A stretch of DNA of 64,000 bases, taken from contig JAINUG010000054.1 in assembly GCA_029706075.1 (NCBI GenBank), positions 4,687,074 to 4,751,073 of the forward strand, given 5' to 3'. Source of the DNA: Aldrovandia affinis. Taxonomy: Eukaryota > Chordata > Actinopteri > Notacanthiformes > Halosauridae. Each line of letters begins with the position of its first letter. Position 1 is the stretch's first letter. Position numbers and translations under genes: made by a program. Below the pieces are notes generated by a model. The model was not told where the DNA came from, did no database searches, and saw only the letters and a list, made by a program, of their open reading frames with translations. Positions 44,936 through 56,755 of this stretch are shown piece after piece.

Positions 44936-45717
44936 CAGCCTGCTCCAGTACACTCCCTCTGTTGATGTGTCAGTCCTGAAGTATGGCTCTTGACTTGTGT
45001 ACAGTCAGCGAGGAAAAGGAGAAAATATTGTTATTGATTTCCTTTTTGTTTTTACAGGTTGAACCGATGAGCCAGTAGTGTTCAAATCTCACAATTTCCA
45101 CCCCACTTGATTAACACAACATATCAAGATCTGACTTTAGCGTTTGGAACGGGCAGGACAGAGCAGGCTGTGGAATAAAACGTGCTAGGGCAGAAGAGAC
45201 AGGCGTTGACAGCGCTATACTGCCGTGATCACGCTCGATCCTCTCCCTGAAATGCGATTTTTAATATCGCCTTCCCTTCCCGTTCCTGTGGGTTGTAGGC
45301 CGGTCTCGTGGCACACGCCAGGAGGAAATCCGGGGTCACCTCTGCAGCCGATGTGGTCTGAGAGGGACGGTTTAAGCGTGGAATTTTCTCCACAGGACCC
45401 TGCGGCACAGAGAATCCTTCGGGGGCTGGGTCACAATTCCTGGGGGTCGGTGAGCATTAAGACAGGGTGGGCCCCCACATTCTTCCACACCCTGCCCCCC
45501 ACCCTCTTCCTGGAGGCTAAACGATCCTCCTGGGTGTCCCAGCCTGCCTGACCTTTGACCTCCCGGGATGACACAGGTGGAGCCCTGGGGCCTGGGCAAT
45601 TCCGCAAAAGACGTCCCAAGATCGCCTTACACCTCGGCGCGTACACTTCTCTGTGTGCCTTAATTACGTGGTCAACGTTTTTGCTGTGGTTTGAATGGCA
45701 GGTTGGAGCAGGAAATT
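44936..45717. other. Non-coding DNA with one exon-like segment
   Basis: About 780 bp. The only notable item is the exon-like segment at 45396-45449. No repeats were recognised. Confidence 0.45.
45396..45449 (+). other. Candidate short exon of unknown gene
   Basis: 54 bases between a good acceptor (TTTTCTCCACAG) and a good donor (TCG|GTGAGC), with an open frame reading DPAAQRILRGLGHNSW. No family is recognised and it is isolated. Confidence 0.18.
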
Positions 45718-45916
45718 GGCCAGGATTCAGTCATTATTTTACCTTAACTGGAACTTACAAATAAATGTAAGCGTTGGGCTTCTTCTACACAAACACTGTT
45801 TGGTGAGTCTGCCCTGGTGACCGCAGAACACAAACTGTGTTTGTGAAGAAAAAAATGAAACACTGGAATTCTACCGTGAGTTAAAGTTTAGGACAAATGC
45901 TGATTGAATCCAGGCC
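45718..45916. mobile_element. Palindromic MITE, GGCCTGGATTC family
   Basis: The left arm reads GGCCAGGATTCAGTCATT and the right arm TGCTGATTGAATCCAGGCC. The interior pairs CACAAACACTGTTTGGTGAG with CACAAACTGTGTTTGTGAAG. About 199 bp, non-coding. Confidence 0.75.
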
Positions 45917-46434
45917 TTTGTCTTGAATTTCAAGCACTGTGAGTCACCCTTTGTTTGGAGCGGTAAACATAAAAGCGTATAAATAAGCCTAATAGATTCC
46001 AGTTGTATGCCTCTCCGGGCACGTAGAGAAGCACATCCTGTGTGCTAGTGTTGCGTGGTGTGTGTTTGGCTACACGTTCACTTGCGTGGTTCATGTATGT
46101 AAAAGCAAATTTTCTCTTGAAATGACATCTGAGCAGTAGGTAGATGTTTAGCGAACTGGGTGATGCATTATGATGCCGTATGTGGGTGGGGTCCCAGACT
46201 GAGCGGCTGCAAGGCAGCAACATACCACCAGGCAGAGGGGTTTGCGTTCAAAGTTTGTTCCTGCGATATGTAGACAAAGGAAACAGATGGCAGCCCCGTG
46301 CCAAAAAGCTGACAAAAACAGATTGAGAAATTGCCCCTCTCGAAAAAACGGACACGCCCCGAGAGCCAATCGGAAGCGTCCTCTCCGTCGGCTCCGCCCA
46401 TTCCAAATCCTTCCGTCTTGAATTACGGTCTCTG

Positions 46435-46479
<45 letters not shown>

Positions 46480-47643
46480 TTCTCCTCTCTCTCTCTCTCT
46501 CTCGGTCGCTTTCTCTTTTTTTCCCACTTAAGTAAGTGACGCGGGGGTTGGTCAGAGGCTTCAGACAGAGAACGGAAAGATGGAAAGAAAAACAGAGCCG
46601 ACGGAGACGGTCCAGGCGCTGTCTTTTATCGCGTGAAAACAACAATGGCGTATCGGCGTCTGGCTTTACGCTACGTGGTAACTCAGATGGACCTACGCTG
46701 TTACAAAAGTGCAAATGATAGCGTGCAAGAGCTGCTCGAAGCCTGAAAAATGTTGTATATGTTACTCCCACTGCCTCTGGAATTTGATCCCAGTCCTGTA
46801 TTTCCTTTAAGGTTTAGGTCTCAATTAATCATCTGTGTCGGCCCTCACGTGGAGAGCCAGGGGACTGGGTTTTTATGTGAGAATGTATGCGCTTGTCCCT
46901 CCGGAGCATGGCTGACTTGCAGTCTGCAGGCTCTTTGCTCCACTCTGCCCCCAAGCCCAGATGTCCCTTCCATAAGCATCTTAGTGTCGGAAATAGACAC
47001 TCAGTGCTTTGAAATGGAGGGCGCGACACGGCGCGACAAACCGTAGCCGTCGTGACAGACAGCACGGCATGGACAGACCCAGACAAATATGTCGGGGAGG
47101 GGGCGGGTTCGATGCCCTTCGTTCTCCAGGCGAAAGGAGGAGGAGGAGGAGGAGGGACCATGGCAGGAAAAGAAGTGATGGATGATCGAGTTTGGAGATG
47201 CAGTCACCCCAGACCCCCGCTGATCGCAGAGGTTTCTGCGACCTAATTCCCTTCCACATTTCCCATACGATTCCCCTCCGCCCCAAATTACAGTGCTCTT
47301 TCTTTTTAGAAATCTATATTTCTTTCTTTTCTTTTTGCATTTTTCCCTCTCTCTCTCTTTCCTGCAGTGGGAGCACTTCTCTCCTCCTCCTCTGTGCATG
47401 GTCATGTGTGCCGTTCCCTGGCATTTCCTCTCCGCCGCTCCCAGCCTCCCATCTGAAAGTCATCGGTAGGGGGGGGGGGGAGCGCTGCCACGCCATGTCT
47501 GGTGAGGGGCTGGCTCAGCTCTTACACTGCCGTGCCACAATTTCATCACTGCCAGGCAAAATCCATCCATTCTTTTCCACAGCCGCCTGCTCTCTCTCCT
47601 CCCCATTCCAAACTCTTTCCGGTTTTCAGAACCCAGCAGGGAA
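45917..47643. other. Non-coding DNA with CT tracts
   Basis: About 1.7 kb. (CT)n runs lie at 46441-46473 and 46486-46503, and a (GGA)n run at 47138-47155. The 207-codon minus frame at 46148-46771 crosses the CT tract and has no family resemblance. Confidence 0.45.
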
Positions 47644-48000
47644 AGCTTTGGCTCAGATATAGATATAGACGGATAGATACAGTATATCTACATAGGCAGT
47701 GTTAATTAGCTTTGGCTCAGAGACACACTGTGGACATAGATATAGACAGATAGAGATATCTACATAGGCAGTGTTAATTAGCTTTGGCTCAGAGACACAC
47801 TGTGGACATAGATATAGACAGATTGAGATATCTACATAGGCAGTGTTAATGTATTTGGCTCAGAGACACACTGTGGACATAGATATAGACAGATAGAGAT
47901 ATCTACATAGGCAGTGTTAATGTATTTGGCTCAGAGACACACTGTGGACATAGATACAGATAGATAGTCAGATACATCTCGATATGTAGTGTTAATGTAT
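47644..48000 (+). repeat. Minisatellite, about five units of 71-72 bp
   Basis: Units begin near 47644, 47708, 47780, 47851 and 47922 with AGCTTTGGCTCAG or GTATTTGGCTCAG, followed by AGACACACTGTGGACATAGA and TCTACATAGGCAGTGTTAAT. The middle units are nearly identical; the first and last are diverged, the usual pattern for tandem expansion. Confidence 0.95.
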
Positions 48001-50328
48001 TTATTGGGCTGGAAATTGTACTAGGATTTCAAAGTTACCAGGTCACGAGTTCATTTGTATACTATCCCACCCAACCCCCACCTCTCTCCTCACCGCCCCC
48101 AAAAATAGTATTCCTGTTTCTCTGTCCTCTGTGCTGATCAGTTTACCTCAAATCATCAAATAATATATATAATATAATAATAATATATAATAATATAAGT
48201 TCTTAAGCAATAAAAATGCTTTAAAAAAAAAATCCCTCCAAGAGTAGCTTGAAAGAATAGACATTCAAATATCTGGTATGTTTTAAGTGACAGTGCTTTG
48301 TGAAAATCCAAGCCCACAGCTGTCCTGATATACCCCAATCTGAAGCAAAAATGTTATGCTGGGAGGGGAAACTGCATCGTCTTCAGTCCCTGACACTCCA
48401 GTGTCTTGTTTCAAATCCCCTTGACCCTTCTGGGTAGAGACAGCTATTGTCTAAATATCATAAGTGGGGCTACTCTTAACAAAATCCTTTTCAAGCGTGT
48501 CATAAGCAAAGAAAGGCAATATCATTCATTTTTCAATCCTCTCTTTCAGTCTGAATGGTCTGTCAACCGAAGAGGCAAGAGGATGCAGGCTGTAATTATG
48601 GCAGGTATTTAACGAGTAAAAATCTTTTGCCCCACCCCCAGGGTCGAATCTGAAGACAGCTTCAGCGATGAGTGTTATTTTAAGCGTGATAATGTGACTG
48701 CTTTAGCTGTGAACAGTTATTTTTCTCTACTTTTTACTGTTTTCATTTTTTCTTTTCGCGTGCTGGCTCTGCAGATCACATTAGTGACCTGAAATACCAG
48801 CAGTCCTTATGTCACAAACAGCTTGGATCCAATTGGGCAGCGCCTTTCTCCCTTGAGATTCCTCAACCCCCCCCCCCCTCCCTCCCCTCCCCTCCCCTCC
48901 CCTCCACTCCCTGTTCCCCCTTCCCCCACATCTGGCTGAACGCCAGGTGAACGCAGAGCATTCCTCCTGACTGCCCACAGGGGGCGTGCTTCTAAAAGCG
49001 GGGGGACCCGGCCGGGGCGGCGTTAAAGGTTTTCTCTGGTGAGGAGAAAAAGAAAGGGAGGGGAGCTCGTTGTCCTCCCGTCGCGATCCACAGCCCCCCC
49101 TCACCCCCAGTGCCGGTGACGCGGTTGGATTTCCACCGGCACGCTACTGAGTAAAGAAGGTAAGGAGGACAATCCCGTTCGGTGAATCTGAAATCCACCA
49201 ACAAACGCTTCATTCTCGCTACCTCGAAACTGATCGATATGCACCATAATGCAGAGAGCATGTTGCATACTGCATTACATGCACTATAACTACAGGAAAT
49301 CTGGGAAAGTGAGCCCTGGGGGTCAGTAGATAAGCATGTCACAGGAATGTCCTCAAATAGAGAGCAATTAGCTGAGTAAGCCCAGATTGCCCTGATCTCT
49401 TACAAGGCAGTTTTGTGCAGAGCAACTACCCTTATTAAAAACTAGAAAATAAGTCTATGATAATTAAATGAAGATTGGCAAGGCATGTATTTTTACTACA
49501 TTTTCATCTTTGTCAGAATATCTGCAATTTATAATACATATTCAAACTCTTTGCCATGTGTGTGTACATTTATGCATGAATCATATCATGTATTTGACTG
49601 TTTTACAATATATGTATAACGTTTATAGGTAAACGTGGCAAAATGCCTCAATCCTTTAATGCATTAAATTGTAAGAGCCATGGAGGCAGAAAATATACAC
49701 ATTTTTTGCAGTAAATTTACAGTGGTCTGCCTAGAATTTGTGTCCCATATTGAGGCTATTGCACTCTGATGTGTTTTCAGCTCACAGTTTACTCGCAACC
49801 TTAGAATGGAAGTGGCACAATACATTTAGCACAAAATATTCTAAATAGACTCAGGAATGTTTTGATTTTCTTTTTCCAGACAGCAATCTGTCAATGGTTG
49901 TAAAATTGCCAAAGTCAATACCACCCTTAAGGAAAGGTCATTTTAACTCAGGAACACATTGAGCTATCTGAAGCATTGACTAATGCGATGAATCAAATTT
50001 GCATCAATGAATGTATCTTAAAAACTGTCGTAACTTCCCCACTTATTAAATGTATTAATCTTCACATTGATTACTGCATCCTTAAAACTGTGTCATAACC
50101 TCCCCAACTTATTTAAAGCGTTCATTCCCTCGAGGGACAGCCTTTGCCTAAAGCTGAAGCCATACGGCGCTAGCAGAGGAGGCGAAGGTGAGGCGCGCGC
50201 ACGTAGCTTCAGTAGGAGGAGCGCAGAGAGACTCCTGGAGCCACCTCACCACTATCCACTGGCGTGAGTCTGCGGCCCCGGCCCGGCCCAGCCCCTGGAC
50301 CCCATCGGAGGAGCGCCCCTTTCATTCT
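48001..50328. other. Long non-coding stretch
   Basis: About 2.3 kb. It includes an AT run at 48160-48200 and a C-rich tract at 48870-48905. The block 49430-50050 is AT-rich and looks unique. No gene or repeat recognised. Confidence 0.45.
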
Positions 50329-50563
50329 GGCAGTGGTTGTGTAGTATAATGGTAAGGGAGCTCGGCTTGAAACTCAGAGGTTGCAGGTTCAATTCCCGGG
50401 TTGGGCACTGCTGTTGTACCCTTGAGCTGGTGTACTACTGCTGGTGTACTACTCAATCTGAATTGCTTCAGTAAAAAATATCCAGCTGTATAAAATATGT
50501 AAAAAGAAACATTTTTAAAAAGTCTCTCTGGATAAGAGCGTCTGCTAAATGCCTAAAATGTAA
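50329..50563 (+). mobile_element. tRNA-derived SINE with an internal duplication
   Basis: The head TAGTATAATGG and B box GGTTCAATTCC match the 4418 family. The tail reads TCTGGATAAGAGCGTCTGCT, then AAAATGTAA. Within the body, GCTGGTGTACTACT occurs twice in a row (about 50425-50453), displacing the usual AGCAAGGTACTT. It ends with a single TGTAA. Confidence 0.88.
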
Positions 50564-50859
50564 TTCGGAGGCATTCCTGAGCATCTGCCTGGGCTGCGAG
50601 CTGAAGCGGTTTCCTCTCTCTCGTGTTGGCTCTCAGGTGACTCGCCGTGTCCCTCGGTTACCTCTCACTGGAGGCTGTCCCGCTGCACTGTGTTCAGCCA
50701 TTACGGATCTGACCCAGTTCTGAGTAACTCTTCACGACCCATTGCCGGATTCACTTATAAGCAGTCTTATTAGTATTAGTATTTTCGATCTATTGGCTGC
50801 TATACCCAAAATGTTGAAGTCTCATGGCCTTTATTCCTTCATTTTATTTCATTAATATT
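50564..50859. other. Spacer
   Basis: About 300 bp of non-coding DNA with nothing recognised. Confidence 0.5.
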
Positions 50860-51102
50860 GGCCTGCGTTCAATCAACTTTTTTTCCTAAATGTTGGCTAC
50901 AACTTTGACTTATTGTAGGCAAATAATTGTCAATTGTTAATGAATTGCAAGTGTCAGATAGTTTTTCCCTACAAATATAGTTTGACGAGTTCAGGAATCA
51001 CTAAAATATTCTTGCCAAACTGTGTTTGTGGGGGAAAAACAAACACTTTGTGCATTTATGTGTAAGTCAAAGTTAAGAGCACATGTTGATTAAATCCAGG
51101 TC
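50860..51102. mobile_element. Palindromic MITE, GGCCTGGATTC family (longest complete copy)
   Basis: The left arm reads GGCCTGCGTTCAATCAACTT and the right arm CATGTTGATTAAATCCAGGTC minus the last bases. Inner parts pair ACTTTGACTTATTGTAGGC with GTGTAAGTCAAAGTTAAG, and CAAATATAGTTTGACGAGTT with CTTGCCAAACTGTGTTTGTG. About 243 bp, able to fold into one long hairpin. Confidence 0.8.
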
Positions 51103-51210
51103 ATCATCCATTGTTCATTGTCCATTATCTGCTTTGGTAAACACTGGGTTCATTGCACTAATCCACCACATATGGCTGTATTAATCAGAGGGTTCTAGTA
51201 ATGATGTATT

Positions 51211-51420
51211 GCATTTATATAGCGCCTTTCAGCGCTTTACAACAAAGGGCGGGGACACACCTCACCCACTACCAATGTGTAGTGCCCACTTGGGCGATCC
51301 ACGGCAGCCTTTTTTGCCAGAACGCTCTCCACACATCAGCTGAGGCGAAGAGAGAGGTGATTATTAAACCAACTAAACTGGGTGATGATTAGGTGGCAGA
51401 TTGAAAGAGCCAATTTGCCC
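51211..51420 (+). repeat. TTATATAGCGCC interspersed repeat, longest copy
   Basis: GCATTTATATAGCGCCTTTC, then AGCGCTTTACA, CACCTCACCCACTACCAATG, GATCCACGGCAGCC and AGAACGCTCTCCACACATCA, in the order known from other fish genomes. It is followed by a worn SINE piece (51432-51500). Confidence 0.75.
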
Positions 51421-51431
51421 AAATTTGGGGG

Positions 51432-51500
51432 CTCCTGAGTAAGGTGCTTAGCTGGAACTGGTTAAGTAAAATATCCAGCATCCAGCTGTACAAATACATA
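51432..51500 (+). mobile_element. SINE body fragment
   Basis: GAGTAAGGTGCTTAGCTGGA, TTAAGTAAAATATCC and CAGCTGTACAAATAC match the middle of the 4418 family (GAGCAAGGTACTTAACC, AGTAAAATATTCAGCTG). Head and tail are missing. Confidence 0.6.
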
Positions 51501-52545
51501 ATAGGTCATATATAAGTCATCACACAGTCATCTGCCAAGGAGATGAATAAGTTAAGGTAAAAAAATGTACCTGACGCGGATCCAACTTCAATATTCAACT
51601 TAACCATCCCCTCACTGGCTCCGCATGACCGTCTGCATTTGCTGCACATTTGCCGGCGAGACGCGTGCCGCCTGAGCGAAAACGAAACAGGTCATGCAAA
51701 TGTATATGTCATGTAGGTTGCCCGGGGATCACCGTCGCGGCTCATCCCGGACAAGTCCCCCGTCTCGGGCTGAAATGGGTGGGCTCATCCTCAGCCACGT
51801 CGCTGTGAGCGGCCGTAATTGAAAGCTGATTTGCGGGATTCCGGGTAGCGTCCACACGGGGGGGCCGGGGGGGGGTTGGATGTAGCCATGTCAGCATGCC
51901 GTAAACATGAATCGCTACAAAAGCTGGCTGGTGCTTTTACAGGGGGTCCTTCCTGACAGGCGAGGCACAGGGCCTGTGCTAATTTTGCACTTTTAAGAGG
52001 CCTGTTTTGGCCTATAAAGTTCAATTCCACTCAGGGTCCTCGTTCCTCTTTACCTGCCTTATGCTACCTATTACCAAGGGGAGCCATAATGGAGCCTTTA
52101 TGGGAGCCGAGCACCAGGGTGCTGGGACCTGGATATGTTTGATGCCTCGAGTCCCCTGCCGAGTCCCACAGCTTCTGACGGGCTGTTTAGGGCAGGTAAT
52201 GAAGGACCCCCCTCCACGTCTGTGCCCCCCCTGTGAGTCCTGTGCAACTGCTGCCAGCCCGAGGGGACAACAGGACCAGGCCAGTTCTGGCAGCTGGATT
52301 GGATCAGCGAGTTTACCATGTGCAGAGCACGGGCGCGTTTTTATTAAGGCCGCGGGGTCACCCTTTACGTCCCCGCAAAGAGTCACCCGGCGTGCCCCCC
52401 TCCACCCCGTCCCCGGTGCTGGGAGCTGGCATGAGCACAAGCGAGATTTCACCCTCTCACATCTGCCGCTGTCACATGATTACATTACTATTATATTATT
52501 ACTACTGCTACTATTATTCTTACTCATAATCATAATAATAATAGA
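51501..52545. other. Non-coding DNA, possible regulatory patch
   Basis: About 1 kb. A CpG-richer patch at 51640-51870 holds an exact octamer ATGCAAAT (51694-51701), a POU-factor site in many enhancers (general knowledge). A 189-codon frame at 52007-52576 has no family resemblance. TTA-rich DNA lies at 52480-52540. Confidence 0.4.
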
Positions 52546-52640
52546 TAGTATTTGTATAGCACCTTTCATCTCATGATCTGAAAGTGCTTTACATTGAAGG
52601 TGGTGAAACTCACCTCAGTCAAAAGTGATTCTCTTGACTC
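52546..52640 (+). repeat. Third fragment of the TTATATAGCGCC repeat
   Basis: AGTATTTGTATAGCACCTTT, GTGCTTTACATTGAAGGTGG and AACTCACCTCAGTCA match the copies at 4713 and 51211 in order. Confidence 0.7.
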
Positions 52641-52721
52641 TATGGCTGACAGCTATGTGGAGTGGGCAACTAGTAAGTTACAGAACGGGACAAATCACTG
52701 GTGGAAAATGTCTCTGGTACC

Positions 52722-52851
52722 AGAGATGTAGACTCAAGTCATTGTGACTTGGAGTCACTGTTTTGATGACTTGGGACTTACTTGAGACTTGGACCAAATG
52801 ACTTGAGACTTACTTGTGACTTGGATAAGAGGGACTTGGTCCCATGTCTGT
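52722..52851. mobile_element. MITE with perfect 8-bp target duplication
   Basis: GACTTGG-rich element of 130 bp. The ends AGAGATGTAGACTC and (inverted) ACCAAGTCC...ATGTCTGT region are roughly inverse. It is flanked by CTGGTACC on both sides (52714-52721 and 52852-52859), which suggests hAT. The right copy overlaps a SINE fragment. Confidence 0.78.
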
Positions 52852-52859
52852 CTGGTACC

Positions 52860-52935
52860 CTTGAGCAAGGTCCTTAATCTGATTTATTTCACTTAATATT
52901 TACAAATATGAGGTATATAAGCCACTGTGGACTGT
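52860..52935 (+). mobile_element. SINE fragment next to the MITE
   Basis: CTTGAGCAAGGTCCTTAATC follows directly after the MITE duplication and matches the middle of the 4418 family. The rest (TTTCACTTAATATTTACAAA, GCCACTGTGGACTGTGG) is diverged. Confidence 0.55.
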
Positions 52936-55190
52936 GGGTAAAGAAAGTAAAGTAAGGTTGTGTGGTCATAATATGTGTTCATATACCTGGTGCTTACGTA
53001 TGGTGTTGCTCCTAATGTACCCCCATTTGCAAAGGCACGAGCAACCGAGGTTTCTGTGTATGCATTTAAACTACAAAGCTGTCTGGTGCCCTGGGCCATT
53101 TACATTACAATGTAAGAGTATCTTAGAGGAGCGCATCATTAACCTAAAAGCATTTTTGTTCACTGAAAATGCCTCTCTGTCTGAGGAACTGAGTTCAGAG
53201 AAGCCGAAGAGACTGAGAAAATTATGCAGAAGAGAGAAATTGAGAAACTGAACCGTGTGATAAAATATGGGGTTTAATTGCAAAAAGTGGTCAGAGACTA
53301 AATAAATAATACGCAAAAAAATACAAAAAATAATGATAAATAAAAATCTGTGTTTCCACCCACTGTCTTATCTGACTGTAGATTGTAATGCTGTAAATCT
53401 CTAAAGTGCAGTAATAAAATATGATGTGCATTATAACCACATAAACTAACATTTAATAAACATCTGGCTATCATAAATGAATAAAAACCAGGAACAATCT
53501 CTACTGATCTGTTCATAATAGATATGGCTGATTTGGGGAACATCAATAATGTTTAATGGAGAAATAACAGTTGTGGTGGCCAAAGCTCAGCACTTCCAAT
53601 GAGAAGGATACTTTCTTTGATCCATTGCCTCAAAACTAGTTTGATAGTGAAACAGAAAAGGATAGAAGAGGCTTTCCAATAAAGTTTTCATGCAGCTAAA
53701 TGTATGTAAGAACTATTTCTCTGAGCACTTATTCACTTTTTATATAATCATCATAATAATATAAGGAGTATGTCATGTAACTTAATTTCATGTGCATATA
53801 CATCTCTGTCAAAATCATTCACCACAAAGATGGATACCAGAGATAACTGCGTTGTAATACCAGCGGCCAGAGAAAGTATTCTGCAGTGCACCATGGGAAA
53901 TGCCACAACCGGTTATAATTGTGTTATTAACCAGTTATTACCTGCTGTCATTGCACATAATGTACATGTAGTCACGTGAATGCTTCTTTTGGCCTATAGA
54001 ATCTAGGAAGAAGACGTTTGCACATTTTACAATTAATTAACAATTAGAATTAAACTGTTATTACAGCTAATGCATCAGTGAAAATATTAAATACCAGCCT
54101 AGGTGTCTTATTAAAATGTATTCATTACAGCACTGATGACACTTATTATAAAGGGCTGTTGTTTAAAGTCAACCTATCCATTCTAAGTATGAGACCATGA
54201 GAACGTATGCCCAAAATATAGATCGTCATGGCAATCCACATTGCAGTTTTCATAGCCATGAATTGCGGAATGAGTAGAAACGTTGATGGTTGTTCATCCA
54301 CATCATTTGGGATTCCAGATCTTAAAAGCTTTTCATTTTGTGCTGATGTAAAACCAAATGGAGCTTTTTTGCTTGAGGGGTTTTTCCCACTTAAACACCC
54401 ATACATACAGTAGAAAATTGTTAGATTGCACTCCACAGCAACAACCCCCCTCCCCCTCCCCCTACCCTTTTAATGTATGCGTTCACCTTGATCTCTGAGT
54501 CTACCCTAATTTCCAGAAAGAGACGTTATCGTAATCAGAGAAACGGCAACAATACCCACACCGGCACTCGCTCTTTCATTTTCCACAACCTCAAGGGATT
54601 CTGATGCCGGGGCCTCAATGGAGGCTTGCGAGAGCCCCGGACCCCTGCCTGTTTACGGCGGGGCCCCAAGCTGGGCCCTGGCTCCCCATCAGACCCGGAG
54701 ACCTCGTAAACTCACCAGGACGCCCAATACGCCCGTCCCCGTCCCGGTCGCCTTGATCTTCTGATTTATAAAAACTGGGCCCTGGCAGCCACAAAGACCC
54801 TTTCCGAATGGAAAATCCACCACCGCTCGGGCCCCTGTGTGGCACTTGAGCCTGCACTCATTAACACCCCTCTGTAACCCCCAAACAAACAGGCCCTTTC
54901 TTTTGATCTGGGGCGCTACGGAAGAGGGGACTGGAGACTACCTTATTCTGATAACGGGCAACAGATGTTTTCCTCTTAGCGTTCAAGTGTGGAAGAGTTG
55001 ATCAACCGGAGTGTTGGGGACCCACCAGAAATGTAGGTTTACCCAGGGCCACAGAGTGACAGATAAGGGTTAAGCTGTGAGTTTAAGTGCGTCGAGCATA
55101 ATGTCCTCTCATCAGGCCCCTTCCTGCTGGAGTCTAAGCAGAATGTTGGAGCAGTGGTGAGCCCGAATGGAACCGAGAAGGCTGCCAAAG
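52936..55190. other. Long non-coding stretch
   Basis: About 2.3 kb, AT-rich to 54420 and then mixed. Frames such as the 96-codon minus frame at 54146-54436 look like chance. No recognised repeats. Confidence 0.45.
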
Positions 55191-55390
55191 CAAGCAAAAT
55201 AATTCACTGAAGTTATAGCACCAAATCCTTGACTCGCCGCTCCAATTAATTACATCCAGCCTCGCAGCGAATGCCTTTGACTTTCGATTCCACCACTTTC
55301 AATTCACACGGTTGCTAAGGGATTAAAAGGCTGACCCTTATCAGTCACAAAATAATTAATCTATTGACAGAAAGCTACAACTCCACCACT
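55191..55390. promoter_or_regulatory. Possible enhancer-like block
   Basis: A 200-bp unique block packed with motif-like words: CAATTAATTAC (55243-55253, homeodomain type), CTTATCAG (55338-55345, GATA type inverted), AATAATTAATC (about 55351) and TTGACAG (55364-55370, Meis/TGIF type). This motif density is suggestive only. Conservation was not tested. Confidence 0.2.
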
Positions 55391-56755
55391 GGACAAATGT
55401 CTCCCCAAGACTTTCCCAAAACAGTATTTTCTTAGAAAATGATGGCCAAAAAATGATAGTGAAAAATCTTGGCGAGAGCTATGGTTTTCGCTAATGATTT
55501 TGGTTTCCTATTTTGAGGTCACATTTACCCTAATTTTGTTTTATTCTCATTTATCAATTGAGTGCAGAGGCTACAGTACTGACTGACTTTGAAAACGGTG
55601 GCTGCAATCCCACGTGCCCACGCTTCCAGGACTAAGACCATAATCGAATGTTTACAGGGGGAGCTCTCTGACCCTAACTTTCACACTCACTGTCCATCCT
55701 ACCTCAGACGACCTTCCTATTAAAGAAAGACTTGGATTCCATCCATGCAATTCTCCTTTCCATCCCACTTTCCAAGGGCAGAAAATCTGGAATCTTTGGA
55801 AACTGGAGCCAGTGTCTTTTTTATACTTCCACGTTGTGTGTTTTTTTCTCCTTTTGCTCACATATCCCTGCAGTTACGTCCCTTTTCTTTGTATATATCG
55901 ACGTACAGCCAAGTATGGAAGCTCTGCCGGAGGTGTGCGCTATTTATCAATCTCTACGCTGGCGTTCCAGGCCTCTCATTGGTTTTGCATTGCCCACAGA
56001 CACTGTCCTTTCGCTTTGTCTTTCCTCCGCCCTGGAAAAGAAGCATCTGCTTTAACCGTTGAGCTTTAACGTTCCCAGGAGACGGTGATAAATGAACTCA
56101 GCGTCTTGCTCTGCATGCCGGCTTTCTGCATGCAAAAGAAATTTGACTGGAAATTTGACCAGAGTCCTTCGAATATCTGAGGGAAAAATCCTGGGAATCG
56201 CTTTAGGAAAGAGTCTCAATCCAGGAATCACGCCCTGAGCGTATATCCTTATCTGTCGATTAATTTAAGCTGTGAGGTGAGAGGCCACAGGAATAAACAC
56301 GGAATTGTAAACTCTGCGGCTTTATTACCGATGTCCGTACCTGTGCTTGGCCTACCTGGGAAACCTCAATTTTGCCTTTCAGGTGGGCGAAAGTGGACCG
56401 CTTCTTGCATTTCGGGTTTTCTGATCACTCTGTCCCAGCGGAAAACAAATATGCAATATTCGGGTTGGAGCTTGTTTTATTTTCTGGAAAAGTAAATTGG
56501 TAAAAATGAAACCCTCGGGGGAAAGTTGGAAAAACCAAGCACACGCCAAATCGGTGGCCATTGGGACATGAAATCAGGTCGCTGTGTTTTTATGTCTTTG
56601 ACCTGCCATAAGCACACTAAAAACAATTCAGATTTGGTGCACACGGTGAGGAAAGGGAGACCAGCAGTTGCAGGATTTAACCACTGAGGGATTATATCAA
56701 TATATTGAATGATTATATTTAATAGTAATTATATTTCATAGAATCCAGAGTGTGT
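55391..56755. other. Non-coding DNA
   Basis: About 1.4 kb. Overlapping plus-strand frames near 55732-56069 show no homology. Nothing recognised. Confidence 0.45.

Noticed and set aside
46148-46771. 207-codon minus-strand frame
   Set aside because: It crosses a CT microsatellite that makes an Arg-Glu run, and the rest matches no family.
47644-48000. CRISPR array
   Set aside because: Units are direct 72-bp tandem repeats without unique spacers, in a vertebrate genome.
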